Source: Sarcomyxa edulis (taxonomy: Eukaryota; Basidiomycota; Agaricomycetes; Agaricales; Mycenaceae). Taken from it: DNA of 64,000 bases. The stretch is taken from positions 1,054,001 to 1,118,000 of the forward strand of contig QUOL01000001.1 of NCBI GenBank assembly GCA_009761415.1, read 5' to 3'. Positions 35,523 through 45,300 of this stretch are shown one piece after another. The position numbers and the translations under genes are program-made. The notes below the pieces were generated by a model. It searched no databases. It saw only the letters and a program-made list of their open reading frames with translations, and was not told the origin of the DNA. Positions within the stretch are counted from its first letter, which is position 1, and each line of letters begins with the position of its first letter.

Positions 35523-37664
35523 CTACATGTACAATGGAGAAGGCAAGTTCGGTTGCACTACCACACAAATAACCTTAGCTTGCCACTCGTTTCAGAGTAA
35601 GTAGGAGAACGATGAGCCACTCACCGGCTTGGACCCACAACGGCTGATCTGTCCCGTTCAAGTTTGGAGTGACGGTCAAGGTGTAAGTCGTATCGAAAGC
35701 GCCAGCAGCCCACACGGAGAACCCTATGATACTGTTGCTGTTGGCTTTGATGAACGCAAGCTCTTCGCCGAGACTTGGGAATATGTTTTCTCAGTGTCCT
35801 AGGATGACATCGAAAAATTAAAAAAATACGGGTACATACGCGGTTTCACAGGAAGCTGTGTTCCCTCCTCCGGTTTCGCTGTGATCACAAACCCGGACAT
35901 GAGAGCAATCTGACGTTCGGGATCTGAGAGTGACTTACCTGAGAAGAGCTTGTCGGTATCCATTTTGTTGGAGCCAGCTAACAAGCGTAGTCAACACGTC
36001 GACGTTGTTCTGTGATAAAACAATCAGCTCTGGATATCAGCATGACTCAAAAGTGAATGCTTACGGTTACACAGTCAGGGTGAGTTCCCGAGTTGTCGGA
36101 ATCGAGGTACTGATATTTCGGTTAATCCGAGGTTGGTACATTACGAAATTCCATTTACCTTGTGAACTAGACGTCGACGAGGAACATGAGCTCAAGACTC
36201 ATGCTACCCGATCGTGAGACTCACCGTCAAAAACCAATTTGCTGGTGTCACCATTGGGGTCTGATGTTACAGGTCAATAGCATCAAACGATGGATGATAT
36301 GGCGCGGGTGTAGCGACTGACCGGTGACATTGAGCAAGAGCGGACCAGCTTCGGTGGGAAGGGCTTGAGCGCTAGACCAGCTCGAGCCTACATACAGTCA
36401 GATTGTTTCTAGGCCACCAAATGATAAAAGCTACCTGGGATGAGAATAATCTGAGAGGTGGCGCCGGCAGCGCGAATAGCGTTGACGGCAGCCTGTACAG
36501 AGTCTGCCCATGGTTGCAAAGCCGGAAGATCGTGCGGCTCGTTCATGACTCCAAACTGGTGAAGTAATATCTCATTAGCCTCTCAATGTGTTCAACAGTA
36601 TCGACTGACGATGATGTTCGGGTTGTTGGCATACTTGGTAGCAAGCTGGGTCCATAGGCTAGCAAATTGATCGTTGGTTGGTCCGCCCTGATTGATGACT
36701 TCTCCGTTCCAGCGAGCATAGTTGTGCTGAAAATGCATTCCAACGATGCAGCAGAAGTAAGCAAACGATGGAACTTACGACGTCAACGATGACATGTGGC
36801 TGGGTGGGCTGCTGAAGAGTAATCTGGACGGTGGCATCATAGATTTCGAAGAATGATTCATTGATAGGTCCTCCAACGACGGGCGTCATGAGTTGCCACG
36901 CTAAGTGATATTTTTGTCAGACCATAGATTGGGAGACGTTGATATGTGACATACCAAATGGAATACGGAAGATGTTGACACCCTCATTAGCGAAATGGAC
37001 GAATTGAGCGGGGGGAGGGCTGACACCAGTTCCGCTGAAAGAGCCATCGGTAGCCTAGAGCGTTCATGTCGGCGATACATACCAACACCAGGAATAGTCC
37101 ACTTACCACAGAGAAATCGTATCCAGCCATGTTCACACCACCCATGAATGGGCGACATTGAGAGTAATCTGATGGGTGTAGGGTACTTAGGAGATGTTGA
37201 AAAAGCTCAAGTACGTGAGACACTTGCAGGGGTTGAGATACTGATGTACATCATTGATTGAGATGCCAAGTCTGGTATGAGGATCTTAAAGATGCATACC
37301 GTGCATGTGGTCTCAATGACACAGGTGGTTGCTTTATCGCCACGAAGAGTTCGATGGTAATTTTTTGCTAGGGAGCGAGAGATCAAGACTTACGACCACC
37401 TGTAACAAACACGCTTGAGTAAAACTATAAGAGTACTAGAGCAGGGTGACTCACTCCAACCGATACCTCCACCTATAAGGATGATCAGTATAACGAAACT
37501 AGACTGCTGGACGAGCAAGCAGGTACACACATTGTCCCCAGACCTAGATACGCGTAATTATCAGTCAAAATAATGTTTTAGACGACATTGCGATTCCTCA
37601 CATTAGCTTGAGCTTGAGCGACGGAGGCAGCCGCGAGCGAAACAGCAAGTATAGCGAGATTCAT
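35523..37664 (-). CDS. GH5 (Cel5-type) endo-beta-1,4-glucanase with CBM1, copy A
   Basis: Secreted cellulase. The signal peptide MNLAILAVSLAAASVAQAQA is exon 1 (37664-37602). CBM1 is spread over tiny exons: 37543-37531 (13 bases), 37472-37455 (18), 37399-37394 (6), 37331-37300 (32), 37240-37228 (13) and 37168-37107, which together read VWGQCGGIGWSGPTTC then VIETTCTYLNPYYSQC. The intron after 37228 has a GC donor (GCAAGT). The GH5 domain starts PFMGGVNMAGYDFSV directly after CBM1, with the usual linker missing. Later motifs are VSPPPAQFVHFANEGVNIFR, VIVDVHNYARWNGEV, the acid/base site FGVMNEPHD, and the nucleophile region LLSETGGGNTASC. The C-terminus PLWVQAVQPNLPSPLYM ends at 35523; copy B stops earlier, after PNLP. 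The gene has more than 12 introns and all checked splices stay in frame. Confidence 0.92.
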
Positions 37665-37731
37665 TGTTACTGATCCTTTTGAGCTGGGGTACAGAAACAA
37701 GTATCCTGAGCCTAAGAGCTCGAGAGAGACC

Positions 37732-37740
37732 TCTTATATG
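37732..37740 (-). promoter_or_regulatory. TATA box of GH5-A
   Basis: CATATAAGAGG on the minus strand, about 70 bases before the GH5-A start codon. The same element stands at the same distance before GH5-B. It is preceded by a CT/CG-rich stretch. Confidence 0.5.
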
Positions 37741-38043
37741 GCTCGGTGCTTGCATGGAAGAGCGTGAACCATCGGATAATCTGCGGGTAGTGACATGGCG
37801 ACTCGCACTTCCACCGACTGGGACCCGACCCAAATTGCGGAGAAATAGGGAATGTCGGTAGTATTGACCGAGATAACACGCACTACGCATCAAAGAACGC
37901 GTCGACCCATGACTTTTGCTGCCAGCATTGACATCAGTGGACGTTCGGGAAAGAGACGTGCATGGCCACGTGCGCGCTTCGAGGCTATTTTCGGTTCTTC
38001 GTTCTCGAATCGGAGACACCAAGCTCAGATTTCTGCTCGTCTT

Positions 38044-38083
38044 ATGAACGCGTCCTCTATGGATCTTATCTTCGACAAGTACG
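38044..38083 (+). pseudogene. 5' remnant of the LYR-motif gene
   Basis: Forty bases matching the first 50 bases of the LYR gene at 41119, with a 10-base deletion after ATGAACGCGTCC and one further change. The match stops at ACAAGTACG, where phosphatase-derived sequence begins. The deletion shifts the frame, so no LYR product is expected. It marks the right end of duplication unit A. Confidence 0.82.
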
Positions 38084-38087
38084 GGAA

Positions 38088-38252
38088 CAGCAGTCCCAGC
38101 GCTATCAACCTCAATGCCGAGCCCCCGTTTGGCTGCGATGTCTTGTAGCACAGCTTGCCAACCTATCGGCGGCGGGCATATGTTTCCTAGACAGACGATG
38201 AGGACTCGGATTTTGGCTGGGGCTTGTGGTGGTGAGGAGGTCGAGAAGACCA
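38088..38252 (-). pseudogene. Truncated, dead copy of the tyrosine phosphatase 5' end
   Basis: Reads IRVLIVCLGNICPPPIGWQA then VLQDIAAKRGLGIEVDSAGT in the same frame order as the intact gene at 34563-35265. The start codon position holds CCA instead of CAT (plus strand, 38251-38253). The P-loop arginine and serine are replaced by prolines, and everything after SAGTA is missing. The open frame that crosses this region to 37603 is a chance fusion with LYR and promoter sequence. Confidence 0.88.
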
Positions 38253-38572
38253 ATTGGTATTGATATTGATTGCGGGTTCTAGGGGATCTAGATTTGATCT
38301 GGTTTTGGATTTGGACGGTTTTGGAGATCTGGTTGTAATGAGCTGTAATGAGAAAGCAATGGGGAAGATCTGATTTTTTGCCAAGACCAACTCTCGGACG
38401 TCCGGCGGCATTTGGTCTTGTGTAAAACAGAGAGAGGGCCACCACTGCACGTGGGGTGGCTCTCTCCAAGGACTCAGTACTCATGAACGAAATGCAATCG
38501 TAATCATATTGTCAAGGCACCGGATAGATGCACTCAGGTTGTCTACATGTACATCGAAGCAAATTATCGACA

Positions 38573-40741
38573 TTCAAGGCAAGTTCGGTTGAACTACAAC
38601 GCAAATAATGTTAGCTTGCCACTCCGAATCTCAAAGTAAGAGGGAAATGAGCCACTCACCAGCTTGGACCCACAACGGTTGATCTGTCCCGTTCAAGTTC
38701 GGAGTGACGGTCAAGACGTAGGTCGTGTCAAAAGCGCCAGCGGCCCACACGGAGAACCCTACTATACTGTTGCTGTTGGCTTTGATGAACGCGAGCTCTT
38801 GGCCGAGACTGTGATATATATATCTGATCAGCGTCTGAGGACGGAAAACGGGAAGATATGGGTTCATACTCGGTTTCGCAGGAAGCTGTGTTCCCTCCTC
38901 CAGTTTCGCTGTAAGACCAGACCAGACATGAGAGCAATATGAGGTTCGGGATTTGAGAGTGGCTTACCTGAGAAGAGCTTGTCGGTTTCCGTTCTGTTGG
39001 AGCCAGCTAACAAGCGTAGTCAGCACGTCGACGTTGTTCTGTCATACGATAGTTAGCTCTAGATATTAGTATGATATAGAAACTAATGCTTACGGTTACA
39101 CATTCAGCGTGAGTTCCCGAGTTGTCGGAGTCGAGGTACTGATATCTTGGTCAGCCCGGGGTTAGTACAGTGCGATATAGCGTTTACCTTGTGAACTAAA
39201 CGTCGACGAAGAAGATGAGTTTAAAACTTATGCCACCCAATTGTCAAACTCACCGTCAAAGACCAATTTGCTGGTGTCACCATTAGGGTCTGATGTGACA
39301 GGTCAATGGAATCGAACGATGAATGATATAGCACGGGTAGAACAAACCGGTGACCTTGAGCAAGAGCGGCCCAGCTTCGGTGGGAAGAGCTTGAGCGCTA
39401 GACCAGCTCGAGCCTAAATACAGTCAGATTGTGTCTAGGCCACCAAATGATAAAAGCTACCTGGGATGAGAATAATCTGAGAGGTGGCGCCGGCAGCGCG
39501 AATAGCGTTGACGGCAGCCTGTACAGAGTCTGCCCATGGTTGTAGAGCCGGGAGATCGTGCGGCTCGTTCATGACTCCGAACTATTGAAGAAATTTCTCA
39601 GCAGTCTCTTGATATTCACAGAAAGAATTACTTACGATGATGTTTGGGGTGTTGGCATACTTGGTAGCAAGTTGAGTCCATAGGCTAGCAAATTGGGCGT
39701 TGGTTGGTCCTCCCTGATTGATGACTTCTCCGTTCCAGCGAGCATAGTTATGCTACGAATGCATTTGGACGAAGCAGCAGAGGTAAACAGGTGATAGAAC
39801 TTACGACGTCAACAATGACATGCGGCTTGTTGGGTTGCTGAAGAGCAACCTGGACGGTGGCATCATAGATCTCAAAGAACGATTCATTGATAGGTCCTCC
39901 AACGACGGGCGTCATGAGTTGCCACGCTGGATCATAGTTTTGTCAGACGATATAATTGAGAGACGTTGCTATGTAGCATACCAAACGGAATACGGAAGAT
40001 GTTGACACCTTCATTTGCAAAATGAACGAACTGAGCTGGGGGAGGGCTGACACCAGTGCCGTTGAAAGAACCATCGGTTGCCTGGAACGGTCATGTCGGC
40101 GATACATAACAACACCCTGAATAGTCGACTTACCACGGAGAAATCGTATCCAGCCATGTTCACACCGCCCATGAATGGGATGGTGTTGTTTTTGACGGGA
40201 GGGGGAGGAGTGCTAGTCCCCGGGAGACATTGAGAGTAATCTGAGGGATGGATGTAGGGTACTTAGGAGATGTTGAACAGGCTCGAGTACGTGAGATACT
40301 TGCATGGGTTGGAAAACTGATGCACATATCATTGATCAAGATGCTAAGTATGGGAGAAAATTCATAAAGATGCATACCGTGCACGTGCTTGCACTGACAC
40401 AAGTGGTTGCTTTTCGCCACGAGGAGCCTGAGTGTAAATTCTTGCTAGAGAGCGCGAGATTAAGACTTACGGCCACCTATAACGAACGAGCGTTAGTGAG
40501 ACTATGATAACACTATGGTAGAGTGACTCACTCCAACCGATACCTCCACCTATAAGGATGATCAGCGTCAGAATAACGAAGTGCTGGACGAGCAAGTGGG
40601 TACACACATTGTCCCCAGAGCTAGATAAACGTTGGTTTGAGTCAAAGTATATGTTTGGATGACATTGCGATTCCTCACATTAGCTTGAGCATGAGCGACG
40701 GAGGCAGCCGCGAGCGAAACAGCAAGTATAGCGAGATTCAT
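38573..40741 (-). CDS. GH5 (Cel5-type) endo-beta-1,4-glucanase with CBM1, copy B
   Basis: Paralogue of copy A with the same signal peptide (exon 40741-40679) and the same exon plan. The CBM1 includes a 13-base exon (CTCTGGGGACAAT, 40603-40615 region), a 6-base exon GTGGCC (40476-40471) and a GC-donor intron (GCAAGT, from about 40303). CBM1 ends NPYYSQC. It is followed here by a linker, LPGTSTPPPPVKNNTI, before PFMGGVNMAGYDFSV. Catalytic motifs VMNEPHD and ETGGGNTASC are present. The C-terminus is PLWVQAVQPNLP with TGA at 38575-38573, shorter than in copy A. Both copies look functional. Endoglucanases of this type cut inside cellulose chains during plant-wall decay. Confidence 0.92.
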
Positions 40742-41118
40742 TGTTACTGATCCTCTTGAGCTGGGGTACAGAAACAGGTATCCTGAGATTACGAGCTCGA
40801 GAGAGACCTCTTATATGGCTCGGTGCTTGCATGGAAGAGCGTACACGATCGGATAATCTGCGGATAGTGACATGGCGACTTGTACTTCCACCTACTTCTA
40901 CCGACTGGGAAGCGACCAGAATTGCGGAGAAATAGAGAATGTCGGTAGTATTGACCGAGAAAACACGCAATACGCATCAAAGAACGCGTCGCCCCATGAC
41001 TTTTGCTGCCAGCAGTGGACGTTCGGGAAAGAGACGTGCATGGCCACGTGCCCGCTGCGAGGTCTTCTTCAAGTTTCTCGAATCGGAGTTTCACCAAGCT
41101 CGAATTCCTGCTCGTCTT
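40742..41118. promoter_or_regulatory. Bidirectional promoter GH5-B / LYR gene
   Basis: 377 bases between divergent starts. A TATA box (CATATAAGAGG on minus) lies at about 40809-40817, some 70 bases upstream of GH5-B. The matching region 37665-38043 in unit A now faces only the LYR remnant. Both contain a block with GACTTTTGCTGCCAGCA and GTGGACGTTCGGGAAAGAG. Confidence 0.55.
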
Positions 41119-42334
41119 ATGAACGCGTCCGTGTTCTCCCTCTATAGATCTTATCTTCGACAAGTACGAGAACTACCCCATTTCTATCTCAGGTTTGTTT
41201 CTCCCTCCTTGCCTTTCGTTATGTCAACCAATCAATTGTGAAGGCTATTTTTCCGAATCAAGGCTGCAGATGACTTTCAAGCTCTCCTAAAGACCGATAT
41301 CGGGTCTACCGTACGCACCAGCAGATTCAAACGAGTGTCAAAGGTTCTGCCTTGTCTATTTTGGCCCCGACGGTCATTCTGAGCTCAGCCGTTGATCTTA
41401 GGACTTGCGCAAAATCGAAGAAGCCAACCGAGGAAACCACAAGGCATTTGCCCATGTCTTGGACCTCGCCTATGGCCGTAAAGGCAAACTATTCTGGGAG
41501 ATCATGGAAGTCAGTGCCCAACTTCCTTACAATCTTGGATACTCCTCACGTCTTCCCTTGTAGCCTCTGCTATCTGACCCAAAAGCCCCGTTGCCCCCGC
41601 GATTAATCCCTTCTGAAGAGAAATCGCATCCCCCCGTCTATTCTCCGGAGTTGAAATCACTCTTGACATCTGGCATCTCTCGCACCTCGAAGGCCTTAAG
41701 TCCCCCGGACTTGAAAATGCCACCACTCCTACCAGCTCGAGCTGATCCATCATCTGACGACGCACGACTTCTTGGACCTTTGAGTAAACGTCGAGAGCTG
41801 AATATTCGCTGGCGTTATTTCCAACAAGAATGGAAAAAGGTTAGGCCACCAATAGAGGTGACTGTGCTGTCTGCGGAAACAGGACAGGTAGGGCGCTCTC
41901 AACAGGATATTCTCCGTGCAGGAATTCGAGAAGTGGGATTCCAAGGTTTAGGTTTATTTGAAGAGGTCGAGAACCTCGTTGGTTCGCCCTCTCCACCTCT
42001 AACCAAACGGGAGCGGCAAACCACAGGTGACGCGATTCCTACCTCGAACCCTTCAAGTACCCGACTACCCTCTCGTTGGCTCCGGAGACGTTATGCAGCC
42101 CTCCTGGCACGACTGCCCATCATGACTCACGTTCCATCTCACAACCCTGATGGCAAAGGCTCCTACGTCGTATCCCTGTCTCCCAAGGCCAGATCTATTA
42201 ACCAAAGCCGCGAAATCGAGCTTTGCGCTGAAGTAGATGATAATGACCTAGCCTGGATTGACCAAGGCCGGAAGGAGGCTGCTGAGTTGCAGCAGAAACC
42301 CCCCAAAAAACATAATTCGAAAGACAATAAATAA
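41119..42334 (+). CDS. LYR-motif (Complex1_LYR-like) protein
   Basis: Exons 41119-41192, 41244-41343, 41402-41509, 41564-42334 give 350 residues. The N-terminus is a LYR-type helix: SVFSLYRSYLRQVRELPHFY, then LRLFFRIKAADDF. LYR proteins are mostly mitochondrial and act in Fe-S cluster delivery or assembly of respiratory complexes. After KDLRKIEEANRGNHKAFAHV comes a longer C-terminal part with PRLIPSEEKSHPPVYSPELK, RRELNIRWRYFQQEWKKV and LPSRWLRRRYAALLARLPIM, not seen in short LYRMs. It may be an assembly factor or a mitoribosome-associated protein; the exact role is unknown. Its first exon is the right-hand end of the tandem duplication. It converges on Sec8 with 24 bases between stops. Confidence 0.85.
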
Positions 42335-42358
42335 TGCATTAAACGGGGTTCAAGTATA

Positions 42359-45300
42359 TTACGGATTTCCCTCCCCGAGCTCCAGCCCATGCAAATCGAT
42401 CATATACATGCTGTAATTGCGGTCAGTCGCTCGAGCAACGCCAGCGTCACCATCAGCTTGGATCACGCCGCACTGCAGGTTTAGCATGGTCTGGTATTCA
42501 TCGAAAGTGAATAGCTGCTTTTGGCGTATGCTGTCCAACATGTCCTGAAACAGACGAGGTCATTCAGATAGAGGCTCTGCTAAGTAGAAACTGCAAATGC
42601 TTACTTGTGGAGACATGAAGAAAAGTGAATAATATCGCTTTGCCCGCTCGAATTCCGTGTTTTGCAACTCGGTCGTGATAGTTTTGATGCTTTGCTGAAG
42701 AGCTAGCATGTTCCGTATGATCTTTTTGATCCCAAAAGTAGTCACAATTCGTAGATGTCGAGCATTGCTGATTAGCATGCGTTCCATTAGGTGGCCGAGG
42801 CCCGCAAAGACAAACCTATGAGAGACCCTTGAACATCCTTGACATCAAAACAAAGTAAATCGGCACGTACTGTTGTTCTTTGATGGGTAAGGTAGTCGAA
42901 ATAAGATCGTGACATTCTCCTATCTCAGTATTGAGGTCGATGACGTGAGGATCTGGCTCTCCAGCTTCACGCTCGATATTATAGTTTCCCTGGAAGATGT
43001 CAAGTCACGGAAGGTGAAGTCGAAGGTGAGCTCTCACATATCGAATAGAGGAATCCAGGTGATAGAGCGTACGACACCGAATGTCAATACGCATGGTATC
43101 TAGAATAAGCTCCGCCAATTGTTCGTATGTCTTCAACAATGCTTGGAAGCGCCTGCGGTATGAGTTGTAAGGCCAAAGTTCGGGATGGAAGAAGGATTGA
43201 GCTACTAACATTGACATCTCCTTCGACAGAGGAAGCTTCAATTGCTCTGAGGCTGATGATGGCGGCAGGACGGGTATATATGGGGTATATGGTGTGACAG
43301 CAGATAATGGTTCCATGTTTTGGGGTGAAATTGGAGCTGATAACTCCGGACCAGCTTTGAGAGCGTTCAGTTCTCCCACAAACCATGCCTGGAGCAAGTA
43401 ATTAGAAGATTATAAATGGGTTCCGACGCGCTAAATGTATCTACCACGCTATGATAGAGACTTCCGAGGGCGGAGAGATTCCGGACGGATGGTATAAGGT
43501 CTTCTTGAACGATGGTTCCCTGGCCAAGGAAATCAAGCTCTAGGTGAGTTTCTTGTCGGAAGAGTTGTTGTTGCTTTGCTAAATCATTGTCCTGTACACC
43601 AATGTGAGCGATTGGGTCCCCAGAGTCTAAGAAAAACACTCACAGCACTGTTCAACAACTCAGTCAAACAAGGGATCATTTCCGAGCGTTGAGCCCACTG
43701 AGCAGCAAGGGCGAGCCTCGGGTCAAGTTTTGTCTCCTCTGGTGTTCCTACTGAGACAAGATCCTGGAAGCGATCACTGCATCGTTGATAAAATTGGATA
43801 ATGACACCAAGGATCAACCGAGAGTAGTTTTCTCGGTGAAACGGTGTCGTGCAGAGCATGGCACATAAAGAGTTGATCAGCGCCATGAGTTGCGTGCTCG
43901 CCTAAGCATTTCAATGACGTTAGCCAAGTTTCAAGACAGTATGACCATTCCATACCTTCACCAGTGGCTCATGCGATAAACGAGTAGAAGAAGGATCAGG
44001 CTGGAAAGCCTCGGGACCTGATACAACTTGAGCTTTTCAAAAAATAGGCAGGAACATGTCGAACCTACCAGTGACTGCTTGATGGAAAAGTAGTGATACT
44101 TTTTCTTCAAGTTGGGGAAGATATATTTTTAAAACAAACTCATCCAATACTGAACTAGATGCACGCGCAGAGTCCAAGCCGGAAGGAAGAACGTCTGCAA
44201 CGCGGCCTAAGAATGATAGTGTAGGCTGGAACAAAAGGCTGACATGGAATGCGTCTGGTCGTATTAGTAGACGATGGTGTTGGCCCACTCCTAGAAGACG
44301 GTCATCCGTTCCTACAGTAGCCAATGTCGCCTGTACGGCACCTTCAGAAGGTGCCTGGACAAGACCAGGCATGGTATCCCTGAGAACACGAGTGAGTTCA
44401 TCCTCGTGAGGTTTCAGCGCTTTGCTCGTGATTTTCATGTCTGTGTCAGCAAATCGAAACACCGCCTAAAGTAAAGCTATGAGATATATCTTAGACGAGC
44501 AATGCATGGATGACTTACCTTAGTCCTGTCTCTACTAAATTTGTTGTCACGAAGAATCTCGTTGATCGATGAGATGGGATTTCGGCCCGACACCGAACTT
44601 TGTTCATCAGTCAAGTAGTCGTAGATGAGCGTTCGAACCTGAAGAAATGCCTGAGTTACGGGAACCAGGCAGTATGGACTGAACTACTGACCTCAGCTTG
44701 CACTGGCATCCAGATCTCTGCAAGAGGAAACAAGTTGCCCAGTTTCGTCCCTGAAGAGTCCTTGAAATCTCGTCGCTACGTTCGAAAACTTGGTGAGTCT
44801 GATCATCAAAAGAGACTAATTTTGAGACTTACCGATCCTATCCTATTGGCCACCTCGTATACCACTCGTAGTCCCTGAGCGACTGCATCCAATTTTGAAT
44901 AAACTGTCCAGAAGAAATCTCTGAGGATTTCGTGGTCTGCCCGTTTCGCTGTCGATTCGAGCGCAGCGAGTCTCAAACAAGATGCTGCCAGTAATCCACC
45001 TTTCGGTGAGACTGCTGTACCGATACCTGACGATGAATCAGCAGAAAAGATGTATACACCCTCTGACTTCGCAGGTCCAGTGAATGCATACATAGATCCA
45101 CGCCGGCCATACTCAGCACGTTCTCCGACTTCGTCCAACGTAGTCTCCACCAACGTGAATATTTCACCAGGGACTCGTTGAGCAATATTATCGAGGGCAG
45201 CGCCTAGTTTTCCGAGTACTGCGAGCGATTCCAACAGCGTCTCCATATAAGCAAACGAATCTGCTTCCGGATTGAGCATTGTCGACGAATTCTGCGCCGT

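Larger units (their letters stand above)
35110..38083. repeat. Tandem duplication unit A (about 3.0 kb)
   Basis: Unit A runs from inside the phosphatase coding sequence, through its upstream region and GH5-A, to the first codons of an LYR-gene remnant. The same order repeats in unit B. Anchors: GTCCCAGCGCTATC at 35117 and 38093; CAAGGCACCGGA near 35495 and 38515; GTTGACGGCAGCCTGTACAG near 36480 and 39508; ATGAACGCGTCC at 38044 and 41119. The copies differ by many substitutions and small indels, so the event is not recent. Confidence 0.88.
38084..41165. repeat. Tandem duplication unit B (about 3.1 kb)
   Basis: Second copy of the unit: dead phosphatase 5' end, its old upstream region, GH5-B, and the intact start of the LYR gene. 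The junction at 38083/38084 joins LYR sequence (AAGTACG) to phosphatase sequence (CAGTCCCAGCG). TACG occurs at both parental break sites, which hints at microhomology; about four extra bases (GGAA) lie in the joint. Confidence 0.85.

Noticed and set aside
37603..38484. 293-codon minus ORF as a fusion phosphatase gene
   Set aside because: It joins dead phosphatase sequence, antisense LYR remnant, GH5 promoter and GH5 exon 1 by chance; start codon and catalytic Arg of the phosphatase are lost.
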